64,000 nucleotides of DNA from Anabaena sp. WA102 (GTDB taxonomy: Bacteria; Cyanobacteriota; Cyanobacteriia; Cyanobacteriales; Nostocaceae). Positions within the stretch are counted from its first letter, which is position 1; the number at the start of each line of letters is the position of its first letter. The notes under the pieces are model-generated. The model did no database searches, had not been told where the DNA came from, and was given only the letters and a program-made list of their open reading frames with translations. The stretch is from assembly GCF_001277295.1 (NCBI RefSeq), contig NZ_CP011457.1, positions 1-64,000 of the forward strand. The letters are read 5' to 3'. A program made the position numbers and the translations under genes. This document shows, piece by piece, positions 44,311 to 53,420 of this stretch.

Positions 44311-45352
44311 ATGTTAATTAAACCTCAAATTCAAACTCCAGAAAAATTACTGTTTTTAGAAAAATTATGTTGGCAAAGAGAAGATATAGAAAATCTTACT
44401 CCTTTAGAAATGCTGAGAATATATGAACGAGGGTGGCATTACCGGGGAGTTTTAGGCGACTTGAGCCATACAGAAGCCTTATTTGTGCAACAATTAGCTC
44501 AATATTATCATTCATGGTTAGGAGCAAAAATGTTTGAAAGGGAATTTCATCAAAAAATTTTAATTGTTCTTAATCAATTAAATGCTAATTTTTTATTAGA
44601 GTGTGGCGCGTATTTTGGCGGTGGGACTCTGGTTAGTTTAAATCATGGGGAATATAGATTAAGCAAGGATATAGATTTTCTCTGTTCCACTGGTACTGGC
44701 TACCGATTACTGCGCCAAAAAATAGCTGAAAATCAATATCATGCCCTTTTCAACACTCAAAATAATCTCAACCTCCCCGGAGAAATTAAAGCTGACCAGT
44801 ATGGAGTAAGATTTGCCATTGTAGTTGATGAAACTCTGATTAAATTTGAGATAATTATGGAAGGACGGATTGAATTGGGAGAGGCAGATTATCCCAGTTG
44901 GTCGCCTGTCCCATGCTTAAATCAAATTGACAGTTTTGCGGAAAAACTTTTAGCTAATTCTGACAGATGGAATGATTCCTCGGTAGAGTCGAGAGATTTA
45001 ATTGATTTGGCGATGCAAAGGCTCAATTCTCCCATTCCTCAAGCAGCTATTGAGAAGGCAGAATCAGCTTATCCTGTAATTGAACCTTTAAAAAAAGCGA
45101 TAAGCTGTTACGCATTTGCTTTTTTTGCCTAAAAGCCTTACTACAAGGACTCTAGGCTGCAAAATATTAAATTTAGCTGCGTAACAGCTTATCCTTTTTC
45201 CAAAATCACCCCAATTATCGAGACAAATGTTTTACGGCTTTGAGAATTGCCGAACCTAGTAAAATTATTGATGGTATTGATTTAATGGCGGCTGATTTTA
45301 ATTTAAACAAGACACCTAGAACATTTAACGAATCTCAACAAGACTGGGAATG
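44311..45352 (+). pseudogene. AbiEii-like nucleotidyltransferase, split by a palindromic insert
   Basis: The frame from 44311 holds the AbiEii/MNT motif GGGTLVSLNHGEYRLSKDID and the following FEIIMEGRIELG. At 45099 a 95-bp palindromic element interrupts it and causes a stop at 45132. The original C-terminus continues after 45193 in a frame reading NHPNYRDKCFTALRIAEPSK to FNESQQDWE and TGA 45350-45352. As it stands the protein is 273 aa with a foreign tail. AbiEii proteins are toxins of the AbiE defence systems; no AbiEi partner is next to it. Confidence 0.75.
45099..45193. mobile_element. 95-bp palindromic mini-element
   Basis: Exact 16-bp arms GATAAGCTGTTACGCA (45099-45114) and TGCGTAACAGCTTATC (45178-45193) enclose 63 bp with no gene. 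Its presence in the middle of an otherwise continuous coding sequence shows that it is an insertion, of the MITE kind. Target duplication is not clear. Confidence 0.8.
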
Positions 45353-45800
45353 ACGAAACTATTTGCAATTAGGCTTAAACCCAATGAAGATTTAAAGCAA
45401 AGTCTCAAGGACTTTAGCATACAGCAAAATATTCAAGCTGGGTTTATATTGACTGCCATCGGCAGCTTAAAACAAGCAACAATTCGCTTTGCTAATCAAG
45501 ATCATAGTACAGTTTTGAGCGATAAGTTTGAGATTCTTTCTCTCAATGGGACAATAGCAAATAACGGCTTACATCTCCATATCGCCATTGCCGATTCACT
45601 CTTGTCAAACTATTGGTGGTCATCTTGATAATGGATGTATTATCTACACAACTGCGGAAATAGTCATTGGCGCTACTGAGGAGTTTCGCTTTCTGAGAAC
45701 TTTTGATAGCGAAGCGCTGCTGCAAGCAGTTGAGGAAACAGGCTATCAAGAATTAGAGATTGAATTATTGAATTTTAAAATCATTAACTGCATTACTTAA
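45350..45800 (+). pseudogene. PPC-domain (DUF296) protein, frameshifted
   Basis: The first part (45350-45628) reads KLFAIRLKPNEDLKQSLKDF, GFILTAIGSLKQATIRFANQ, LHLHIAIADS; a one-base shift near 45600 moves the rest to another frame: QTIGGHLDNGCIIYTTAEIV, IGATEEFRFLRTFDSE. Together they are a full PPC domain, a trimeric DNA-binding-type fold. Its ATG overlaps the end of the AbiEii frame (AATGA). Probably inactive. Confidence 0.8.
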
Positions 45801-46001
45801 GTTGATTCAGGTGGATTCATGTCGTTAAATATAAGCATATATTTTATTCAGACATTACAAGGATTTGAAGGAATGCAAGAGGTTTACATCAACTTGGCTA
45901 TAGTGGTATAGTAACTATAAGTAACGGCAAATGTCAACATTATAGGAGCAAGTCACCGCAAAAGGTTATAACTAACGTTAGAGGACGCTGGTTATAGCAG
46001 A

Positions 46002-46172
46002 ATGATTGTGGCTACTAAAAAACCTAAAGTGAGCATTTATTTACCACCGGAACTAAAAACACAGTTAGAAGATTGGGCTGAGGAAGAAAACAGGAGCGTT
46101 AGCAATCTTGTAGAAACCGTCCTCAAGGACGCAATCTCTAACAGACAACAGCAAAAACAAAAGGCAAGTTAG
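46002..46172 (+). CDS. Ribbon-helix-helix (CopG-like) protein, 56 aa
   Basis: Short gene, ATG 46002 to TAG 46172. KPKVSIYLPPELKTQLEDWA is the beta strand and first helix of a ribbon-helix-helix, ENRSVSNLVETVLKDAI the second helix. Such proteins bind operators as dimers and often act as antitoxins or plasmid copy regulators. No toxin partner is adjacent; the palindrome at 46173-46203 follows directly. Confidence 0.75.
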   Translation: MIVATKKPKVSIYLPPELKTQLEDWAEEENRSVSNLVETVLKDAISNRQQQKQKAS

Positions 46173-46203
46173 AGCGATAGCTCCGCTCGCCGAAGGCATC
46201 GCC
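46173..46203. repeat. Dispersed palindromic repeat
   Basis: AGCGATAGCTCCGCT, then CGCCGAAGGCATCGCC: an imperfect palindrome related to that at 31760-31795. Confidence 0.6.
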
Positions 46204-46204
46204 A

Positions 46205-46393
46205 ATGACCAATGATGAAAACATCTCAAAACACGCAGTAACCCACCCTAAAAAATGCCGTGAAATAGCAGATAAGTATGGATGGAATCTACTGCGAGTA
46301 GAAACGACAAAATCTAAAGTCCTTAAATTCGACTGTGTTTTTGAGGGTGATACTCAGTTTCCTAATTATCAAGAGGGTAACAAAGATGAGTAA
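46205..46393 (+). CDS. Hypothetical protein, 62 aa
   Basis: Starts with ATG 46205; the product AVTHPKKCREIADKYGWNLL, FDCVFEGDTQFPNYQEGNKD has no known family. Its stop lies inside the start of the next gene (GATGAGTAA), so the two are probably coupled. Composition is that of a soluble protein. Confidence 0.55.
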   Translation: MTNDENISKHAVTHPKKCREIADKYGWNLLRVETTKSKVLKFDCVFEGDTQFPNYQEGNKDE

Positions 46394-46763
46394 GTACATT
46401 ATTTTCAAAGCTGAGGACGCAAGCGCCCAACAGTGGGAGCAAATGCTATTAGCTCACACAGGTGCTTGTACAGATATTCTTGCAGAACACTATGACAGTT
46501 CTAAAAAAACAATTCCCCAGCCTGGGTACAGATTGAGAGATTTTCACACAGTTGAAAAATTTATTGACCCTCAATTTCCAGGTGCAAGTACCCATAGCAG
46601 GGTAGGGGATTGGGAAGTAACAAGGGTTGAAGAATATATCCCCAATTTACCTGCTGGTGGGTTTGAGTTAGTAGTTATCTGTTACTGTCACTACTCCCCC
46701 GTGATTACTCCATTAGAACCATTGTCAAGACTTCAGTTTGTACAGGAACTACAGCAAGTTTAG
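46386..46763 (+). CDS. Hypothetical protein, paralogue of the 8912-9364 gene
   Basis: 125 aa from ATG 46386. Shares with the other copy the sequence order AEHYDSS, PQPGYRLRDF, FIDPQFPGASTH, GDWEVTRVEEYIPN and VICYCHY. It lacks the 24-residue duplication of the other. Coupled to the 62-aa gene. The family seems to be plasmid-borne in cyanobacteria; function unknown. Confidence 0.6.
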   Translation: MSKYIIFKAEDASAQQWEQMLLAHTGACTDILAEHYDSSKKTIPQPGYRLRDFHTVEKFIDPQFPGASTHSRVGDWEVTRVEEYIPNLPAGGFELVVICYCHYSPVITPLEPLSRLQFVQELQQV

Positions 46764-46765
46764 TG

Positions 46766-46796
46766 ATTCCTGCGGAGCGCTTCGCTATCGCACCTT
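46766..46796. repeat. Dispersed palindromic repeat
   Basis: TCCTGCGGAGCGCTTCGCTA followed by TCGC. GAGCGCTTCGC forms the arms. Related to the elements at 31760 and 46173. Confidence 0.55.
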
Positions 46797-46871
46797 CTAC
46801 TCTCGCTAGATTTTCCCGCCGCCGGGAAAACAACATTATTTATTTTTATCGGTGGTGATGAAAATAAATTT

Positions 46872-46906
46872 TTCCTCTATTGCCTCTATCATTGGCAATA
46901 GAGGAA
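46872..46906. terminator. Hairpin between convergent genes
   Basis: Exact 13-bp arms TTCCTCTATTGCC (46872-46884) and GGCAATAGAGGAA (46894-46906) with a nine-base loop, between the ends of the 46386-46763 (+) and 47019 (-) genes. A short T run follows on the plus strand. Possible terminator. Confidence 0.45.
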
Positions 46907-47018
46907 TTTACAACTTATTAATTCTCTATATTTTGGCAATTCGGCAATGACGTGAAACGCGAGAATGGAACAAAAATACCAAATAGTATATAGAATACAG
47001 GAGGTTTAACCCTGGCAA

Positions 47019-47402
47019 TTATTCAGGATTTTCCAACAAAGTTGAAGCCACAGAAATATCATATCTTTGTCCTGTTTCTGTAATTTGGAAGTCCAGAATA
47101 AAATACTTATTATCAGAGAAATGCTGATGTTTCCTAGTAATTAGTTCATCAATCATTTGTCTAACCTGATGCTGAGTTTCTGCATCTTCTGTGGGCAAAT
47201 GTTTTTCTAAGAAAGCCTCAAGTATTGGTTGTTTTTCTGATTCAGTCGCCAACGCAGTGTTCCATGCTATTGCAGCCAAACTGAATAATGATTTACGCCT
47301 TCTCAATGTGCTTACATTATCTAAATACGGAGCAACGAACTGTTGGAGAATTTCTGACATTTTTGGAGCGCCCTTGGGTTCTATCGGTATATTTGCAGCC
47401 AA
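47019..47402 (-). CDS. Hypothetical protein of the par operon, 127 aa
   Basis: Third or fourth gene of the parAB operon. Start may be TTG 47402 or ATG 47360 (MSEILQQFVAPYLDN). Helical N-terminal half (LFSLAAIAWNTALATESEKQ) and an extended C-terminus (YFILDFQITETGQRYDISVA). Location behind parB suggests a role linked to partition or stability; no recognised family. Confidence 0.55.
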   Translation of the reverse strand: MAANIPIEPKGAPKMSEILQQFVAPYLDNVSTLRRRKSLFSLAAIAWNTALATESEKQPILEAFLEKHLPTEDAETQHQVRQMIDELITRKHQHFSDNKYFILDFQITETGQRYDISVASTLLENPE

Positions 47403-47518
47403 TTCCCCAAATCCCCCTCTACCATCTTCTTTCTCAGTGCTTCCAGGTTTTTCTGCTTATCTTGGGAACTCTGTTTTTGTTTCATCAAATCTTTAAAATC
47501 CTGAGACTTTCTCGCCAT
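47381..47518 (-). CDS. Small protein behind parB, 45 aa
   Basis: ATG 47518 to TAG 47381, beginning 34 bp after parB stop and overlapping the next gene by 22 bp. Product MARKSQDFKDLMKQKQSSQD then KQKNLEALRKKMVEG is highly basic and helical. Overlap with its neighbour suggests translational coupling. It may be a small DNA-binding helper or a chance frame. Confidence 0.4.
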   Translation of the reverse strand: MARKSQDFKDLMKQKQSSQDKQKNLEALRKKMVEGDLGNWLQIYR

Positions 47519-47551
47519 AGTGCATCTCCTGTTTTGATTATTTCTGGGTTT

Positions 47552-48463
47552 CTATTCCAACAATTGTTCTAAATCACTCAACAATTTCTCTAGCTTTTTG
47601 GTTTTTTTCACATCTTCCCACACCTGAGCATTCTTCAACCGTTTACCAATCTCGGAATATTTAGCATTCAATGTTTCTTTGGCTGTGATTTTCCCTGGGG
47701 TTAATTCCTTTACTAACTGCTTAATCTCACTTAAAGATAGATTTTCATTAATAACTTTATCCAGTAGTTCCCTACGTTCACCGTCATCTTTGAGTTTAGC
47801 GATCGCCCTAGCTTTGGTGTATTCTATTTTCCCCTGCCGCAATATTTCCAATACATCATCGGGTAAATTCAATAATGGTAAACGACTGGTCCGAAAACTT
47901 TCAGCACTGAATCTACCAACACCCGACAACACTGATTCAATAATTTCCAGTTGACGGGAAACGTTTTCCGTCAGGTCTAATCCCCGTTTTTTGGCGTTGG
48001 CTGCTTGGTTAAGAATTGATACAACTTCACCTGAATTTACATCAAGTTCCATACAGAGTAGTTCTAAAATCCCCTCGGTTTCTTCAATGGGGTTTAAATC
48101 TTCCCGTTGCAGGTTTTCCAGTAAAGCGATTTGCAGGGTTTGATGGTCAGATAATTCTTTGGTGATAATCGGTACTTCCGTTAACCCCGCTTCTTTGGCC
48201 GCCCGGAGTCGGCGTTCACCAGCGACTAACTCATATTCACCATTAACAGCACGCACTAATAAAGGTTGTAAAATCCCGTGTTCTTTAACTGACTGCACCA
48301 ATTGACTGAGTTTTTCCGGGTCAAAATACCGTCGGGGTTGTTGAGCAGGTAAACGAATTTTATCAATATTAACGGTGGCAGTTGGTGATTCTGATTCCAC
48401 ATCCATACTCAACAAATCTTCCACACCACGCATTTTTGGGAGTTCTAAAGGTTTCTTGACCAT
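47552..48463 (-). CDS. parB: ParB-type partition protein
   Basis: 303 aa. ParB N-terminal domain: LPAQQPRRYFDPEKLSQLVQ, VAGERRLRAAKEAGLTEVPI (GERR motif), ENLQREDLNPIEE. A central HTH region and a C-terminal coiled coil (KNAQVWEDVKKTKKLEKLLS) follow. It binds centromere sites and, with CTP, loads onto DNA to work with ParA in segregating the plasmid. Its ATG overlaps the parA stop (TAATG). Confidence 0.95.
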   Translation of the reverse strand: MVKKPLELPKMRGVEDLLSMDVESESPTATVNIDKIRLPAQQPRRYFDPEKLSQLVQSVKEHGILQPLLVRAVNGEYELVAGERRLRAAKEAGLTEVPIITKELSDHQTLQIALLENLQREDLNPIEETEGILELLCMELDVNSGEVVSILNQAANAKKRGLDLTENVSRQLEIIESVLSGVGRFSAESFRTSRLPLLNLPDDVLEILRQGKIEYTKARAIAKLKDDGERRELLDKVINENLSLSEIKQLVKELTPGKITAKETLNAKYSEIGKRLKNAQVWEDVKKTKKLEKLLSDLEQLLE

Positions 48464-49212
48464 TACAGTTTCTCCATCCCCAATGCTATCTTTTTCAGAA
48501 CTGCGATCGCTGGATGTTTGGGGTCATATACAGCTAAGGGTTGACTATTCATCACTGCATCCGCAAAAGCTGTGGCACGGGGTATCTTCGGATAAACTTT
48601 AGCTAGTGGTGATAACTGCTGTTCCAAAGCCTCCAAAATCACTTTGTCTTGGTTGGCGTTTACGTACAAGGTTGGCACAAATCCGGCGATCGCTAATTTC
48701 GGATTGATATGTTTCTTCACCTGTTTGATGCTATCCAATAATAACTCCGTTCCCTTGAATGCTTTGTAATGAGTCTGAACTGGCACTAAAACATGAGTAG
48801 CAGCACAGAGTCCGAGAATACTGAGGATACCTAAAGAGGGAGGACAATCAATCAAAATGAAATCGTAGTTATTTAAAATGGGTTCTAAAGCTTGTTTGAG
48901 TCGTAGTTCCCTGGCCATAACCGCAGAGAGTTGTAATTCTACCGCACTGAGGGTAATATTAGCCGGGGCTAAATCCATACCGTGTAAATTGTGGTGAATT
49001 GGTAATTTAGTCTCTGGTGTGAGTAGTGAGTCAGCAACGATTTCTTCAAGTTCATGGGGTTCAAGTCCCATAAAAGTTGTCAGGGATGCCTGGGGGTCAG
49101 TATCTACCAGTAAAACTTTATGCTTTTGTGCCAGATGGTATCCCAGGTTCATCGTCAGACTGGTTTTCATCACTCCACCAGCTTGATTGAAAATAGCAAT
49201 AATTTTAGTCAC
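48463..49212 (-). CDS. parA: ParA-type partition ATPase
   Basis: 249 aa from GTG 49212 (the frame is open further upstream but the family starts here: TKIIAIFNQAGG). Deviant Walker A NQAGGVMKTSLTMN keeps GG and KTS but has A for the first K. A' box LLVDTDPQASLT and Walker B FILIDCPPSLGILS. It drives plasmid movement with ParB. Promoter and likely ParB site are upstream (49263-49391). Confidence 0.92.
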   Translation of the reverse strand: MTKIIAIFNQAGGVMKTSLTMNLGYHLAQKHKVLLVDTDPQASLTTFMGLEPHELEEIVADSLLTPETKLPIHHNLHGMDLAPANITLSAVELQLSAVMARELRLKQALEPILNNYDFILIDCPPSLGILSILGLCAATHVLVPVQTHYKAFKGTELLLDSIKQVKKHINPKLAIAGFVPTLYVNANQDKVILEALEQQLSPLAKVYPKIPRATAFADAVMNSQPLAVYDPKHPAIAVLKKIALGMEKL

Positions 49213-49262
49213 AATTTTCTTTAAATTCTTGGTTCTACAGTTTATGGTAATACTTGAGAGTA

Positions 49263-49391
49263 GCCCTTTCAAGGTGGTGAAATTTTGAACGAAGATTGGT
49301 TGTTTCAACCTTCAAAAAACCCAAAATATGAGCGGAAGATTCAAGATGATAGTAATGAAATGACGTATTTCCGTTAGTCACCTTGAAAGGA
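49263..49391. promoter_or_regulatory. Widely spaced inverted repeat, candidate centromere/operator
   Basis: CCTTTCAAGGTG (49263-49274) and its exact complement CACCTTGAAAGG (49380-49391) stand 105 bp apart, upstream of parA. Twelve-base exact arms at this place suit a ParA/ParB operator or parS. The span between them is AT-rich. Confidence 0.5.
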
Positions 49392-49506
49392 CTATATTTG
49401 AGAGTCAGGGAAAATCAGGGGTAATTTATTAACAAAATCCTGACTTTATTATTGCATTTTTTTGTCATAAAAACTCTACCTTTAGTTATTGTTTAAGGAT
49501 AAAATT

Positions 49507-51135
49507 ATGAATAACTTAACACTCTCTGGCAACATTGTTGATGTTCTCCACCGCACCATTTTTCCCGGTACTATTCACATCACAGATGGACGGATTCAAA
49601 CCATAGTTCGGGACCAGGGGCAATACTCAGAATATATCCTTCCCGGTTTTATTGATGCTCATGTTCATATCGAAAGCTCCATGCTTGTGCCTAGTGAATT
49701 TGCTAGATTAGCGACGGTGCATGGTACAGTGGCAACTGTCTCTGACCCTCACGAAATCGCCAATGTATTGGGTTTGGCAGGTGTGGAATTTATGGTAGAC
49801 AATGCCGCCCAGACTCCCTTGAAAATAGCCTTTGGTTTTCCTGCTTGTGTCCCCGCTACCGAGTTTGAAACTGCCGGGGCAAAACTGACGGTAAACGATT
49901 TCCGTCAACTGGTTAAACATGGGATTTCTTATCTGAGTGAGGTGATGAATGTACCGGGGGTTTTGGCAGATAGTCCAGAAATGATGGACAAAATTCACCT
50001 AGCGCAAGGTTTGGGACTACCCATTGATGGTCACGCACCGGGGTTATCTGGGACAGGATTACGTAAATACATGGATGCTAAAATCACTACAGACCATGAA
50101 TGTTCCACACTGAACGAAGCTGTAGAGAAATTAACATTGGGAATGAAGATACAGATTAGGGAGGGTTCAGCAGCTAAAAACTTTGATGCCCTACACAGTT
50201 TGATTGATTCTTACCCTGAACAATGTATGTTTTGTAGTGATGATAAACACCCTGATGATTTAGTTAATGGTCATATAAATCTACTGGTAAAACGGGCTGT
50301 GGCATTAGGTCACGATGTGATGAATGTCCTGCAAATTGCCTGTGTGAACCCTGTCAAACATTACAATTTGGATGTGGGATTACTACAAGTTGGGGACAGT
50401 GCAGATTTGATTGTTGTTGATAATTTACAAGATTTCACGGTGTTGGCTACTTATTGTCAAGGTGTTTTAACAGCAAAAACCGGGTCAACTTTATTACCAT
50501 CAGTTCCTGTCAAACCTATCAATAAATTTATCACTACTCCAAAAACACCGGGGGACTTTGCAATTCCCGCTAGGGGTTCAACAGTCAGAGTGATCACCGT
50601 TACCGATGGACAATTAATCACAGGGGAAAAGTGTGTACCAGCACATATTGAAAACGGTGAGGTTATAGCTGACTTAGAGCAAGATATCCTGAAAATTACG
50701 GTTGTTAATCGGTATCAAGACACACAGCCGACGGTGGCATTAGTGCAGAATTTTGGATTGAAACGGGGGGCGATCGCATCGAGTGTGGCGCATGATTCCC
50801 ATAATATTGTGGCAGTGGGGACAAGCAACACGGAAATCTGTGCAGCGGTAAATGCGGTAATCTCACATCAAGGTGGTATTGCAGTAGCAGAAGACAATGT
50901 AGTTCATGTATTACCTTTACCTGTGGCTGGGTTGATGAGTGATAGCGATGGTTATGAGGTAGCAAAACAGTATGCAGAACTTGATAATTGGGCAAAACAA
51001 TTAGGGTCAAAACTGACTGCACCATTCATGACACTTTCATTTATGGCATTGCTGGTGATCCCAGACTTAAAACTCAGTGACCGGGGGTTATTTAGTGGTA
51101 AAGAATTCCGGTTTGTGTCGTTGTGGATTGATTAG
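49507..51135 (+). CDS. ade: Adenine deaminase
   Basis: 542 aa from ATG 49507, the best start; TTG at 49489 is upstream. Amidohydrolase metal-site motif GFIDAHVHIESSMLVPSEFA, then HGTVATVSDPHEIANVLG, IDGHAPGLSG, MFCSDDKHPDDLVN and the C-terminal SVAHDSHNIVAVG, all typical of Ade. It converts adenine to hypoxanthine and ammonia in purine salvage. A single gene on a plasmid, facing away from parA; it may be a cargo gene. Confidence 0.92.
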   Translation: MNNLTLSGNIVDVLHRTIFPGTIHITDGRIQTIVRDQGQYSEYILPGFIDAHVHIESSMLVPSEFARLATVHGTVATVSDPHEIANVLGLAGVEFMVDNAAQTPLKIAFGFPACVPATEFETAGAKLTVNDFRQLVKHGISYLSEVMNVPGVLADSPEMMDKIHLAQGLGLPIDGHAPGLSGTGLRKYMDAKITTDHECSTLNEAVEKLTLGMKIQIREGSAAKNFDALHSLIDSYPEQCMFCSDDKHPDDLVNGHINLLVKRAVALGHDVMNVLQIACVNPVKHYNLDVGLLQVGDSADLIVVDNLQDFTVLATYCQGVLTAKTGSTLLPSVPVKPINKFITTPKTPGDFAIPARGSTVRVITVTDGQLITGEKCVPAHIENGEVIADLEQDILKITVVNRYQDTQPTVALVQNFGLKRGAIASSVAHDSHNIVAVGTSNTEICAAVNAVISHQGGIAVAEDNVVHVLPLPVAGLMSDSDGYEVAKQYAELDNWAKQLGSKLTAPFMTLSFMALLVIPDLKLSDRGLFSGKEFRFVSLWID

Positions 51136-51276
51136 ATTTTAACTTGCAAAAATCAATATTTTCATAGGGTATAATCGCTGGTTTTAATAACATATTCAAA
51201 ATCAAATTTATGCCCAAATTTATGCCAATTTAAAATATTAGGAATAAAATAGAAATTAAGTTTTTAAATTAAAATT

Positions 51277-52104
51277 ATGAATCCAGAACAAGAGGCATAT
51301 CAAATTGAATTTATAGAAGCCATGCCGGGGTTTATTTCAATTGTTGACTTAAATCTGACGTATCTTACGGTTAATAACAAACTATCTGCTTTGTTTAACC
51401 TAGAGAAAGAGAATATCAAGGGAATGCTGGCGGGTGGAAGTTGCAAAAAGCAAAGTGTGCAAATGCAGCAATTACTTGACTCCCCAGTGGGAACTGAAAT
51501 AACTTGGGAGTATTATTTTGAAGGTACTTGTTTAGCTGTTTCGTCTAAACGACACGAGTTTTTTATTGTCAATCAAGCTGTTGATATTACTGAAAGAAAA
51601 CACCTAGAGGAAAAACTTAAAGCATCTAATGAGAGAAATGGAATATTACTCAGGGCTATTCCTGAAGCTATTAAGTCAGGGGCGGGAAGACATTCTACTG
51701 ATGAGTTAGAATTTCTTGTTAAATCTTTAACTGAAAATCCCATTGTTGACCGACAATCAATTGAAACATTAATTAGATTAGAAGTTCAAGTTAGGGAAAA
51801 TTCTGCCAAACTGCAACAAGTCGAAAAAATGCTTTTATGGGAAGATTCTTCATTGATGAGCAGAGTCAAAGCATTAGAAGTTTATCAACAAAACGATGAT
51901 GAGAACTGGGAACAACTTGCAGAAAGCAGAAATAAAATCAATGATTTATCTAAAATTGTGGGGATTATTACTAGCATCCCTGGTGGGTTAAAATCTTGGC
52001 TAATAGTGTTTATTATCCTCCAAATGACAGGAATCTTTGTTATAGATTTGGGTGTGAGATTATTGAACTTAGAACACTTCATACCCATTGAAAGAAAACA
52101 GTAA
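51277..52104 (+). CDS. PAS-domain protein with C-terminal membrane helix
   Basis: 275 aa. N-terminal PAS fold (about 8-110: FIEAMPGFISIVDLNLTYLT, NNKLSALFNLEKENIKGMLA, VDITERKHLEEKL). A coiled coil follows (about 155-225) and one membrane segment near 238-260 (SWLIVFIILQMTGIFVIDLG). No kinase or output domain is present. It may sense a signal and work through another protein, anchored to the membrane. Confidence 0.7.
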   Translation: MNPEQEAYQIEFIEAMPGFISIVDLNLTYLTVNNKLSALFNLEKENIKGMLAGGSCKKQSVQMQQLLDSPVGTEITWEYYFEGTCLAVSSKRHEFFIVNQAVDITERKHLEEKLKASNERNGILLRAIPEAIKSGAGRHSTDELEFLVKSLTENPIVDRQSIETLIRLEVQVRENSAKLQQVEKMLLWEDSSLMSRVKALEVYQQNDDENWEQLAESRNKINDLSKIVGIITSIPGGLKSWLIVFIILQMTGIFVIDLGVRLLNLEHFIPIERKQ

Positions 52105-52617
52105 TTATAGTTTTAAGCTTTTGATTTCGTGGGGTAACATGAATTTATCCTCTTTCCAAAACCCAGACTTTAATTTATAAGCTTTTGCACAGTTTTTAAT
52201 GATTCCTGTGTACAAACTTAATTCTCTTGTCGTCGGAAAACTGTAATATTGAAATGGTAAATAATAAGCACACATTCCCGCCAAACACATTTGTAATTGA
52301 ATATTAGTTGATGCTGAAACTGTGCCAACATACCAATCACATAACCACCGATTATATTGATCAAGTTCGTAGGGAATAATTATCAAGGGTTTTCTAGTGA
52401 TTAAACTTCCAAGAAACTCTTTAGATTTTATTGCCCATTCCCAATGTTTTAATATTTGGGGGTTATCACTATATTGTCCGGGTTTCTGCATTTCTGGGGC
52501 ATCAATCCACCTGGCACGACCATGAAAATCTTGTCCTTCATAATTGAGTTTGAGGGTATCCCCATCAGCAATAAATTTCAGGGTGGGTTTGATTCTTTGA
52601 TTTGGTACAATCATCAT
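52105..52617 (-). CDS. Thermonuclease-like (SNase) protein
   Basis: 170 aa. IADGDTLKL (calcium-binding Asp), RARWIDAPEMQKPG and the downstream LDQYNRWLCDWYVG are the SNase core, although the second catalytic Arg is not obvious and the rest is divergent. No signal peptide. It would cut DNA or RNA. Convergent with the PAS gene, ending one base after it. Confidence 0.75.
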   Translation of the reverse strand: MMIVPNQRIKPTLKFIADGDTLKLNYEGQDFHGRARWIDAPEMQKPGQYSDNPQILKHWEWAIKSKEFLGSLITRKPLIIIPYELDQYNRWLCDWYVGTVSASTNIQLQMCLAGMCAYYLPFQYYSFPTTRELSLYTGIIKNCAKAYKLKSGFWKEDKFMLPHEIKSLKL

Positions 52618-52624
52618 CTTTTTC

Positions 52625-53015
52625 TAACATTATAACATAAATAAAATTATTTGGGGACTAAGTTTATTTGGGTTATTGAGTATTGTATCTTGTCAGGAAA
52701 TTCCATCAAATAGCGCAATTTATACGGTAACAGATGTGGACAATAATTTAATTTTAACTATTAATAATCATCAAGAACTCAAGGTACAATTATGTGGTGT
52801 CTTGACTCAAATAACGGCTACCCTTCGACACCGCTCAGGGCAAGTCGCTCAGGGTGGTCTGGTCAGTATAGCTTGCTTGATTATTCTTACAAGCTCAGTG
52901 GCTTTAGCCCTCAGTTACTGACTATTAATTCCTCACCTCTAATTATGTTGTTTAAAAATCAACAAGCCAAACTATTACCACAGTTATCTACAGAAATCTT
53001 AGTACCAGAAGGTTA
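52625..53015 (+). pseudogene. Remnant of a small lipoprotein-like SNase homologue
   Basis: An open stretch without a proper start codon reads LSLFGLLSIVSCQEIPSN, a lipobox-type signal, then YTVTDVDNNLILTINNHQEL, similar in shape to an SNase N-terminus. A GC-rich palindromic insert (near 52810-52860, GCTCAGGGCAAGTCGCTCAG) interrupts it, and the end (AKLLPQLSTEILVPEG) is in another frame. Best read as a decayed gene. Confidence 0.4.
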
Positions 53016-53420
53016 GTTAACCTCCATCCAAGACTTTAAATACTGTGTAATTTCATCCACAAAATTCTGCGCTCTCTCAAATAAAGCCATTGCTGACTCC
53101 ATATCTGGTTCTAACATTTCTCCATAATCACTTGCTTGTCGTTCATCAAATGCCCGATGAAAACTCCGCGATAACTCCTTAGAAAAAATTCCTGTCTTCA
53201 CAAACTCACGATCAAAAAAACTAACTATTCCACTATGTTTAGAACTGCCTAAACCTTTAGTTGCTAAAAGACCCAGTGCCGCATAAAACATTGCATAATA
53301 AGAGCGATTGATAGTACCACGAAAAGCTGATTGATTGAGTAAAATCTTTGCTTCTCTTAAAGTTTCTTCACTTTCAGATAAACGGTACTCAATTAATAAC
53401 TTTAGTTGCTGATTTATCAT
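53013..53420 (-). CDS. HEPN-domain protein (toxin of HEPN/MNT pair)
   Basis: 135 aa. HEPN pattern: LKLLIEYRLSESEETLREAK, FRGTINRSYYAMFYAALGLL, SKHSGIVSFFDREFV. Its start overlaps the MNT stop by four bases. HEPN proteins are RNases held in check by MNT partners that modify them. Confidence 0.85.
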   Translation of the reverse strand: MINQQLKLLIEYRLSESEETLREAKILLNQSAFRGTINRSYYAMFYAALGLLATKGLGSSKHSGIVSFFDREFVKTGIFSKELSRSFHRAFDERQASDYGEMLEPDMESAMALFERAQNFVDEITQYLKSWMEVN

